Both the position numbers and the translations under genes were made by a program. Of a stretch of DNA of 64,000 nt, positions 51,101 through 63,100 are shown in pieces. The stretch is taken from the NCBI GenBank assembly GCA_916610825.1, contig OU744448.1, positions 11,660,125-11,724,124 on the forward strand. The letters run 5' to 3'. Position 1 is the first letter of the stretch. The number at the start of each line of letters is the position of its first letter. The DNA comes from Haliclystus octoradiatus (Eukaryota > Cnidaria > Staurozoa > Stauromedusae > Haliclystidae). The notes below the pieces were generated by a model. It ran no database searches, was not told the DNA's origin, and saw nothing but the letters and a program-made list of their open reading frames with translations.

Positions 51101-54100
51101 TACCTTAATACGGTATAGATATTTCAGCATCATTTTCACTCATTGTTCATAACATAAAAAGAAGAAAAAAAGAAAAAAGTGAAAATAAAACTTTTGAAAG
51201 TGGAATCTGTTTAAGTATTTCAGTATTTATCATGGTAAGGAAAAATTGGGAGAAAATCTTTAATTTAAAATATCGATGAACTACTGCTCATTGTAAATGC
51301 TATCAGATTGCATAATAACTTACGTATTGGAAAGTAATATTTGCTTGTTTGTCATATTGCCATATGCATTTTGTTTTCACCTAACCAAGAATTATTGAAT
51401 GTTTAACTTTCAGGTGACAGCTTTAGGCCTATGTATCAGAAACAAATTTTCAGATACAAAAAATTACTTTTTATTCTCGTTATGAAATACATTACATATG
51501 GAAGGCATAAAATCATCGCACCTTGAGGGCTCAAAGTTGAAAAGTGAATGCCATTTCTCAAGCTAAAAGTAGTGTAATTGATCAGTGTATCGTGCACCTT
51601 ATTTGAAGCGCGCACAAAGGCTGCCGGTCAGTTTTATGCCTTTCCTCTTTTGTTATTATAGATTGAGGTTGAGAGGCAATGAAAACTAGCGTTGCACCAA
51701 TTATTCAACAAAGGAGCATTCATGTCCCAAAGCCATAATGATATCATTTCCAATGTTCTAAATTATCTGCTTGTAAACTATAAGCTCTCTCCTGGTTGGT
51801 TGCCCATTCTTTTCATCCTTCATGTTATGTATTTGATTTCAGGCTAGAGAAAGGCGTGATGGCGTAAATCCAGATTATCAAGCAGCTGAATCGTCAACTA
51901 GTGGCACATCAAAGACGACATCAGAATACAGAGCAGTTGCACCTACATCTGATGCATCGTATGTAGTCTATCCTTCATCAGAATTGTTTTTGAATGATAT
52001 TCCCTCTTTATCTAGTCAGATATTGATATCTTGTCAACAAATATATTGTAACTTAGTCATATGATATTCCTGAACAGGAATATTCCAACAAAATATTTAG
52101 CCTTCAGGAATCTTAAAAACTTTCAACACTTTCTTCTGAATTGGTTGTTGATGTTTGGCCTATGGTTTAGAAAATTATCAATTTTCTTCTCAATTTGATC
52201 AAGCCTCCCAGGATCCCTCCCCACTTTTATCGGACCCTGCCAAACAGTTCATTTCATACATTCGATGAAGTATTTCGCAGGGTCTACTGCCATAGGTTAA
52301 ATTTCAAGGATCCTGGTTATGCTTGACCATTTAGCTATGGAAGTCTACATTTGAATTTATCTTTGTTGTGTTATTTTCACAGTAATTCAGCTGCTGAGCG
52401 AAGGCGTATGGAAATCCAAGAGAGTAAGTTTTTAGGTGGTGATATGGAACATACTCATCTTGTCAAAGGTCTGGATTTTGCATTGTTACAAAAGGTATGT
52501 AAAGTCATCGCTTAGGAAAATCAACAATTCATTTTCTACATTGGAGTGTATGATTTTTTTTTGTAGCTCAAAAATGAAGGATTGTGTGTATTAAATTGAT
52601 TGTTTGTCAATCTAGGTTCGTAGTGAAATTGCTAATATTGACACTGAGAATCCAGAGAAAGAAGTAAAAATCAGCAAGTAAGTCAGACCATTTTCATTTA
52701 TTTCTTTTGTGGGTTCTTTTTGAGTATGCTTATAAATTTCAGTTTGAATTTGAGCACAGCCACCCCTCTGACACAATGGATACCGTAAGTTCACAAACGT
52801 GAGATTGCCCAATTTTCCATTAATTTTTTCATGAACATTTGAACGTTTGCGTAATTTTGCTGTTATGAACAGAGTTGGGCAGTGCATAAATTGTTTGGTC
52901 TTAGTGTAGTGGTTAGTGCGTTGGACCATTTTCATGTGTTGCCATATTCTAATAATTTTGACAAATTCTCACGATTTGTTACGCTTGTTGTAATTTCTAA
53001 TGCTAACTGTTGTATCTATTTTTGCAATAGAAAAGATCCTGTGAAGAGTGGTGTTGAAATCAAAACAGCAACAGGTAGATATCAACATTTTTCACAATTC
53101 TTGGAAATCATTTACCGGTATTTCTTGAGAAATAAGCATTTGAAATAGTGAGATTTTCAAATCTTGAAAGACGGAAAACGAAAATTAAATGTTGTTATAC
53201 TGTAAAAATTCCTATCACAACAAGTGAGCACAATAAGATCACCACAACTATTGAGCATCCGTTCGTAAGAACGAAATATACGAAAATCAGGTTGTTGTTA
53301 TGGCGAATGGGTTATAGTTGTGGTGATCTTATCGCGCTAACTTGTCGTGATACAAATCTTTACAGTATGACATCACACGTCACTTAACTTTCATTCTCTG
53401 TTTTTCAAGATTCGAAATTATCTCTTTTCAAATGCTTAATTCTCGGAAATGCGACGAAAAAATGTTGAGTTTTAATTTTCTATGAGTCGACCCTATTGTA
53501 ATTTTAACTCTCGTCATGACTTGTGAAATTCCTTGATAAAACATGCTTTTGTAACTATAAACTGTCTGCAAAATAGTCAAGAGATTCGTATTCTGATTGC
53601 TCTTTCCACTATCAGTTTATTGATAGTCTCTTGTGATTGGCTTGTAGAATACATGACTAGAACACAGTTTACGTAGTTTAAAAACAATATTACCAATAAC
53701 AGGGTGTCACAAAGGTATGCGCCTTCCGAGAATCAAGCATAAATGGCTTATAAAATAGTTTAAAACTCTGATGAATTGCTATCAAAATGGCTCAATTTGA
53801 CTTCTTGTTTTGAAGCTTGGTAATAGCAAAGTTGGATAAGATGAATTTCAAATATAAACTAATTTGAAATCTAAATAGACTAATTTTGAAGATGAAAACA
53901 AAACTTATAATTGAAAACCTTCTGGCCTTCCTGGAACCAATTTCCCAGGATTCACGCTGCCTGACTGGTAATTGAGTAATGAAAAGAAACCATATTTGGT
54001 AAACTTTTTATATGGATTCATGGCAAACATTTGTTTTACTCTGTAAACAATTTCATAAATACTAAATTAGCAAAATTGCATGAACTCTTTAAGTACACGG

Positions 54101-57100
54101 TGAACAGTTAATGAACATAGGTAGTCTACAGTTCATGAACGGTTAAAGATCAGTTCATGAACACTTCATAATCATGAGAATAATTATGAGAGACAAACTA
54201 TGAAAAATTCATGAACTCATTAAGTTGATACACAATTTCCTTTGCTAAAGCGCAGACTGACTATACAAAGCAAATATCTTGAGAAAATGCATGCTAAATG
54301 TTTGTTATTAAATTTGTTGCATACACGTTGCTTATTCTGATAGAGTTTGACATTACTGCGTGATTATTTTGTCCAAAATTTGAATTGATCTCATTCTGGA
54401 TGGCCATCCACTGATTTATTAGCAATTGAGAGTTAATACTGTAACAATATAATTAATACTGAACATACTTTTAGAATAACTTGCATCACTAAATTGACAT
54501 ACAATTTTGTGATATTTGATAATTTACAGGAAAGAAGATCTATAAAGCACTATTTGATTCTAAACCACCAAGAAGAAATGAGCTATTTGCACCAGGAAGG
54601 ATGGTAAGTCTAAAGCTTTAAATTATTTTAAATTATTTATTTGATTCTCCATTTCATTGGTATTGGATGAGTGTTTTCTTAAAGTGTTTCTAGCACAGTG
54701 TAACCTGATTAATATCACTACTTTTAATATTACAATTCACTTGATATCACAACATTTTAAAAACCGGTTTCTATCAAACTCATCTAATTCACTCCGGATA
54801 ATATCACAACCCTCTTATTATCACTATTTTATATTCTCCCAGGACAGTGATATTAACAAGACTACACTGTATTTTCATCTGAAACTTGTCTTGTCTCCCC
54901 TGAGCAGCAGTACCCGACAAATCGTTCAGCCTTCTGGAATCCTAGAGGCATTTCAACATTTTCTTCTGAATTTTTTTTGTTGATGTTTGACCAATAAATG
55001 ATTAAAAATATCAATTTTCTTCTGAATTTGCTCTAACCTTTCGGAATCTAGGACTCCATGATTTCTACTTTTGTTGGACCCTACCCCTAAGAGGACTGCT
55101 CATTTGTATCAGCCTCTGTCTTAGTACCAGCCTACTCTGTAGAGATCTGTTCAACAGTATTTTTTTCAGATCTTGATCATAATAGAGTAAATATATTTTA
55201 TGGATTTATCATTTATCCACAAACCGGGTAAGCTTGAAGCTTTAATTCACCGGGTGTGGTTGGTTAGCATATTAATATTTGAAATGCCTGTATGTTTCAT
55301 GGTTGGATGACGTTAGCAGGGTAGCAACCACCAGTGCTCCTACCAGGGATTGAACCCAAGACCCTGCGTGTAATGATCCGAAGCCCCTAAGCTACTGCAC
55401 TTTAGACCGTATTACCACAAATGGAGAATTTATGGGTCCTGAATGCTCAATTAAAAAATTATTCCTCCAGTAGATCCTAACAGCCACATTATTGGACACT
55501 ATAGACAGGTGGCTCATATAGCAGGTTTGACATTATTTGCTTTATGTTTCATCCAGGCATATGTTTTTGAATTAGAAGAAGATGAATATGCTGAGACTGA
55601 TATACCAACAAACTCAATTCGTAGCAAAGCAGATTGTCCAGTTGTTGAGGTGCGTACATAAATTTAAGTTTCCATCAGTTTTCAAAAAAGATGCTGCAAT
55701 CAGTACCGGTAAATTTTAATTGGTTTTGTAACAGTAGACTTGTAGCCTTAATTGCCAAGACGCACTAGATCCAATCCGAAAATGCTCATTTTGTCTATTC
55801 ATCTTTACATCTTCATTGGTATTTTCCCCCAAGAAAGCCAAGCTGAAAGGCCTTTAGCATGAAAGACTTCTTCTGAAAAACTGAGTGGCGTCTTGTGAAT
55901 ACTTGAGACACATTTCATCATACATTGCTACCACTTTATAGCATGAATAAAAATAATGTTTGCCGTATTTATTGTTTTTCTTCATGAAATGCTATATTAA
56001 GATCCTGTTTGAGATCTACAGTAGTTCTAAAAGGAAGGAATAATTATAGAATCCTATGTAAAAGGAGAATCCTGTCACAATAATAAAATTCAGATCACTT
56101 CTGAGTGTGACAAGAAAAGTTTATTCTCATATTTTATCTTTAGATGCAAGCCTCGTTGACAACTAATGACATTGTCATTAGCAAGCTGACACAAATTCTG
56201 TCATACTTGCGTCAAGGTGTACGTGCAAGAAAAATGAAAAAGAAAGAAGCTACAAGGGGTGAGTATATTGAATTAATAAGATTAGCCTAGATAAAAAAGA
56301 CTTTGAGCATATTCCCCCTTCCCTATTCTGAGTAGGCCTACAGTATTGTAAATGCTATACAATTTCTGAATTTCTATTTTGTAGGTCGGATAAAAGAGGA
56401 AAATAAGATTTTTGCAGAGGAAAAGTAGGATATATTTTCATTTTTCAAATTTGTTGATTAGTTATTAAGCAATCATTTTTAAAAGAATTATATAATTTTC
56501 TATTATTTGTCTTTTTCTAGTATTTATGGTGATTTTGATATTGGTGCTTCATCAAAGAGACGCTCTAAACAGCAAAAGCAAGCAAAATACTTTGATGGGC
56601 CTTCTGTAAAGTCCGAGGTACATGTATTTCTTTTTAGTAGTAATGTGTAAGTGTGGATGTAAGCAATTACCAGTACAACCGTACATAAAATTTATATCAT
56701 TCTAATTATTAGGCTATTGCAGTTTCAATTGAATAACTTTTTTATTTCTTATTGTATTTTTAAAGCTCACAGTAGATTTGTAGTAAATGTACAAAAGTAT
56801 CAGATCCAAAAAAAAAAATCTGAAAATCGGTTGAAACTGAATGTACATGTTTGTATTTCACCATGCTACTAAATCTTGACAAAGGGGCCTGGGATTAGCT
56901 CCGTTGTGCATTCAGAGTCTAACAAAAGTAGGAATCCTGGAATCCTAAATTCCGGAAGGTTGGAGCAAATTCAGAAGATAATTAATATTTTTAATGATGT
57001 ACTGGGAAATCTTCAACAAAAACATTCAGAAGAAAATGTCAGGATGCCTCTAGGATTCCAAAATTTTGACATGGGACTGGCTCTTAGTTAGATACTGGTT

Positions 57101-60100
57101 AATTCTAGATCATTTCCAGACCCGTAATATACCAGCTGAAAAAGGTCACAATTTGGGTAAAAGATTTGACTACTATGCCCTATAACAACCACTAGCTCCA
57201 GAAGATGTGTCATATGTGTATCTTTATTATATCACAAGTGTAGTATGTTGGTCATTGAGTTAATTTGTTGCTAATTAATCATTTGAAATACACCATTAAA
57301 TATCTGATAAGGATGATTGTTTGATTTTTTATTTTGTCAGGATGATCAAAAGAGACCTTCAGGTTTGTATATAATATACAGTACAAATATGCTATAGTGA
57401 TCACACCTCTATATAGCTACCATCTACGTTTAGTGGTCTTCTCACGTATGTTTTGTTTGTTAACTTTATTTTGTATCGAGAAATGACAGGTAGGCGCACT
57501 AACGGCACCTGTTTTACACTGCATTCGATGTACAAAATCATTATTCCATTGAATTAGCCTTATATTTATTTATTTCAAGATCACCTGTCCATAGTGGTCA
57601 ATTTATTCAGATTCATAGGCTTCTATATTAAGGTTTTATTTTGCTTATTTTTAAGACTTTATGACTAATTTTTGGTGGTAATTCTAGCAGTTGTTTCGAC
57701 TGGTCTTTGTCGAGGTCCAAGCCATGCCTCATCATTTAGCCAGTCATCATTAAACCATTGATTTATATTAACATAGGCTGCCTACTATTTTATAAAGAAG
57801 CTCCATGTTGAGTTTAAATCATAAATAATTCACAGAGGAGCTATACATTTTAATTAGTAATTGATATTCTTTAAATTAGATTAATTCAAATCTAGTCATA
57901 CATAGCAGGAAATGTTCCACATGATTTGTTCCAATGTTTCCGTAATTTCAACATAATGTTTATTAAATGTAATATCAATGGCTTACACATTTGATAATAA
58001 AATTCAATGGTAACAGATCTTTATTTGAAGTCTCTATGTTTCTAATGTCATCATCAGGTTGTTTTAAAGTTACTTCTATTTAAATTTTGATTTTATACAA
58101 TATTTATTTTATCAAGGGAAAATTTGAAAAGAAATGTTGAAATACACTGCTTGTCTTTACATAAAAGAAATCTACCTACAAGTATTAATTAATAAAGTTT
58201 CGATTTTAATGAATCTTTTTGTGTATCCAATGTCGGTTTCAAGTCTCTGATAAACAGCATTTCATGTATTAAACAGTCGAATGTTATCATAAGATTATTA
58301 GATGATATTCATATTAAATTGTGATTATACGGTATATTTTATGCAGGGACTAGAATGAGTCACAAATGGACTGTAAAATATAAAGCTAGAAATGATTGAC
58401 ACGCTTTGCTGGGCTAATTTTAGATTGATGTAAATTTCATACTGCAGTAGTATCAAAATTATCAATATCAATTCAACAATTATCAAAATTATTTAAACTG
58501 TTTTTTTTACGTTTAGCCACCCCCACTATAAGTACTGATGTACTGACAAACTGTTTTTGTTTTCAGTGCAATCAGTTCGAGATATGATCAAAGATGTTAA
58601 TGATAAATTTGGTAAAAAAGAGGTGAATACATGTTTGTTATTAAAATGTGTAAAACATCAGCAAATCTCTCATGAAAAACAGTTCAGGAGTTCATGAACA
58701 GCTCATGAACAGTTTATGAACGTTAAATGGCCCCAAACAGGGTCCGACAAAAGGTTCAGCCTTCTGGAATCCTAGGGGCATTTCAACATTTTCTTCTCAA
58801 TTTTCTTGTTGAGGTTTGACCAGAAAATCATTAAAAACATCAACTTTTTTCGTAATTTTGTCTAGCCTTCCGGGATCTAGGATCCCAGGATTCCCACTTT
58901 TGTCGGACCCTGGCCCCAAATTTTCATGAACTATTCATAGACAGTTCATGAAAATTGGGCCCACTTAACGTTCATGAATGTTCATGAATTGTTCATGAAC
59001 TCCTGAACTGTTTTTCTCAGGGGGTATTCCGTTTAATTAACTAATACATACAGTGTTTCAAAAACAGTGCCCAAGGGAATTTGTTTACCTACCATATTTG
59101 ACTGACAAAAAAAGCAATACACCAGTGTCAAATTCTGTTATGGCAAATTATATCTCTTTTTTTTGGTTTCAAAAAGTGGGACACGAGAATCTCCAAAATT
59201 GTTGAATGTCAATGTTGACGGGAAAAGAGTTGCTTTGTGCAAAAACGCAACAATGACATGTACAGATAGAAAACAACTTCCGTCTGAATCCGTTGTGTCT
59301 CAGAAGGGGATATATACAAACATTTTTGTTATGTAAATTTGATTTTGTAGATATGATATAATGTTATGTTTTGTCAATTGCATTACGATTTTCAATCAGC
59401 TTTTCTTCATAGATTAGATTTATTTTGAATCAAGTCAAATGGTACATAGGTTAATGCAAGCATGCATGTGCATGCAGCTCGGAATCTAATTCTATCTAAA
59501 GTTGAATCTGAAATTTCCGAATTTCCCGTAGAACACATTTTAATTTATCTCGTAAAAGCAAAGATAATTGTAATTACTGTAATGGTAAATTGTGGTTACG
59601 GTACATTTTGTAATGGGATTTGCTGGGTTACATACTTTGTGAAGTGTTCAAATAAGAAGAGAGATATCTATTTAATGTGTTTGTCTGATACTAATATGAG
59701 ACACAATGTGACTGTAAAATACCACTTCAATAACCAATTCAATGTATTGATTCAAATTTTCATTGTAGGGTTTGTCTGCATGGGATGAAGTCCGATATCC
59801 TTTTATTTCTAATTGCTAATACGTTACTAACAGTGTGATAATTTGCGACTATTTTAAAGCAAGTCTGCCTGCTATTGTACTGACGCAGTTAAACCTGCTA
59901 TAACGCCCAGCTAGCTCATATTATGTAATGCAATACGGCCTGCATTACTGCTATAGCATTCATATCGATGCAATAACAAACTCTGTGTAAGACCACCTAT
60001 AGAGTTTTAGAATTAGATAGGATTTAGAATAGACCAGAATACTGATTACAACCATTTAATCTATGTGTCAGACATGAAATTGCTCAGTCTCAGTCTAAAA

Positions 60101-63100
60101 TTTGTTATTTTCAACACGTTTTCAATTTATATCCTTAATGTCAGTCTATTTTCAGTCTATCTTGAACATTTGTACTCTCGTGTCCGATGTGTGTATTATA
60201 TACTTTCTTTCAAGAATGTATGCTGATTGAAAAAAACAAAAATGTCTTTAACGTTTGTAAGAGAAATTACTTAATTATTACTTTTACATGCTATGATTCC
60301 TTGACATATAACTACAGCTGACCAACACAACAGATCAAAGGGGTAAGTTAATTAATTAGTATTCCTGAGGCTTAAACCCCTGATATACTGTATGTGAACA
60401 GATCATGATCACTTTATTTAAAATTCATGAACAATTTATTGTCAATTCATTAACTGTCCATGAGTACTCTATTGTTGAATGGACCTGTTTAACTTTGACA
60501 AACTGCCTTTACAGGAAGATGAACAACCATATTGAAATATAAGTTCATGAACTGAAACGGGCCATTTGACATTCATGAACTATTTTTACAGGGGTAATAT
60601 AATGGCAATCAAGATAGGTGAATGTCTGAAAAGTAACGAATCAGTAACTGATCAATGAACATGTCAAAATGAATTGTTTTCTCTCAGAAAATTGTTTGTA
60701 GGCTCAATATGCTTCTTTGTGAATTCCTCTCTTTGCCATACTGATATTCAGCAAGCAATGAAAGAAACAAAAAGTTCACATATTGAAATATTAAAACTAA
60801 AGTCAAAATTAATCTATATAGGTTTTTTCAAATATGACTCTAAATCAATCAGATTCGAGTAAAACATTTGAACAATCTTATAAACGTTGATACTATGGTG
60901 TGCCTTCTTTAATGTTACTGACTGTTGTGATAATCATCTGATTGTGATTATAACTTAAGAGAAAATAGAGTTGACTTTAAGAAATGTGTGTTTTGAGAAA
61001 CCAATATGTACCAGGCTGGTATTATTAGCATAGTTATTCTGTATATATAACATATAACATTATCTATCTAACATTGTCTTACCCGCGTTGCAGGGTTAAT
61101 TTTGGCTGAATTAAAACTTATTTGAGGTGATCAATGCGACGCAACGTAGCATAGCAATCCCAAAAACCCAAACAAAATCAATGCGTGAAATAAGATTTTC
61201 TTTCAATACGAAAAACCAAGTTGAAAATGGTGGAAAACAAAACCTTCTACGTACAACTATTTTCAATTATTATTCCTTTGATTTTGAAATTGTTGAGAAA
61301 CTCGCGTACAACCACCGCAAACACACATATACAAGGATATTCTCATTTATGGGTATAACTTATCTGTAATGTTACAGTTCTCCAATTTACCAACTAATGT
61401 CATAATGTTAATAATACTAAATGCTTTGATTTCTTTTAGGCATACATCATCATCGAAAAGCACAAAAAAAGCTGAACCTGATAGCTATGCCGAGTGTTAC
61501 CCAGGGTAAGCTCAATATGAACTTACTTCTGTTTTTGTTCAAATCATTGTATCTAGTCAATTTGCTGTAGCTCACATATATTACATCGTACCTTACAGAC
61601 TAACTAAAAGGTAGACCCTTATTTCCAGTTAATGAAAAGTGTTTGACAGTAAAACCAGCAACATTTTCAAGCTGTGGTCATGTGTTCTGATTGCTCACCC
61701 TACCATTCAAGCACCATGATTTTATGCAGTGAATTAATAGCATCATCATTATCATCATCAGCGTAGGTCAATCGAATCAATTAAAATTTTATAAAATGAT
61801 TAAAATAAAATTTAAATTTGAAAAATATTTGCTACTTCCTATTAAATGAACTAGGATAGCCCTAACCTAGCTAAGAATCAGTGCTCACAAGCTTGGGGTC
61901 CAGATTGGGCCATACTATAACATCATGTATGAATTGAGGACATGCCTGCACTGCAATGACGAAAGTATGGACGATGAACTACATCTTTATGAAATAGATG
62001 AAATACATGCCGTTGTGATGTTGGCCTTGTAAACGAGACTTGAGGATAGGCATTTGTTGTCCATTGGGCTATTGTCTTTGTTGCGGCAGTTGCAAGTTTT
62101 TTAGGTTTAGCACAGGACAGCATATGCCAAAATTACATCGGTTTAACTGAAGGCACCTTCAAGCAGCGTGCAGCCCAACATAAGATGTCCTTTAAAATAA
62201 CAAAATATGCAAACAGCACAGAATTGTCCAAACACATTTGGAAGCTCAAAGAGAAATATACCAATTACAAAATAAAATGGTCAATACTAAGGCACAGCGG
62301 CTGCCTACAATTATAAAACTAAAAAATGTAATCTATGTCTAACGGAGATATTCCACATAATTTATTATAAACCTGACAATTTATTAAATAAAAGAACGGA
62401 TCATTTCCATGTGCCGACATGAAAACAAATAATATTTAAGAAACTATAAGAATATCAAGCAGATATTTAACAATAGCATAGATAGTACAATAGAATGTAA
62501 TGATATATTTAAACAATAGAAACGCTTCCTTAAGTCATGTATATTCTTGAGCACACCATAATGTTTTTTCATTCAATCAACCGTCTGAAGAGCGCTTTTA
62601 CGTGAAACTCAGAGTAACGGAGTAAACTTGTGATCTTTGATCTACTATTTATATATATACATATATACGAGATAATATAGGGCTCTATGTCTTCATTTGA
62701 CAGAGCGGTAAATAATAATAATATATGGCGAAAGAGTCAAAGAATACACATTTGTTACTGTTACTTAAGTTTCACGCATTTCACAGTGATCTTCAGACAG
62801 ATTTTTTACTCAACCAGACAGATCGCTGTGAAATGTGTAAAACTTAAGTAACAGTAAAGAATGTGTATTCTTTGACTCTTTCGCCATATATTATTATTAT
62901 TATATACATATATAGTATATAGAAATTATACTACATAATAACTCATATAGCCTACTTATCACACATCCTGTAATATTGGATATATTGGTAATAAATTCTC
63001 AACAACATCGTCATCATCATCACTTATTCAAAACTGTTCGTGATAAAAGATGCTCTTACTAGAAATACTTGAAGATGCTATATTCTTAATTATTCATATT

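Noticed and set aside
59769-60342. A standard GT-AG intron from GAA|GTCCGA to CTACAG|CTGACC in IK
   Set aside because: The donor is very weak and the resulting phase (1) does not fit exon 18, which needs phase 2. The AT-AC reading fits both signals and frame.
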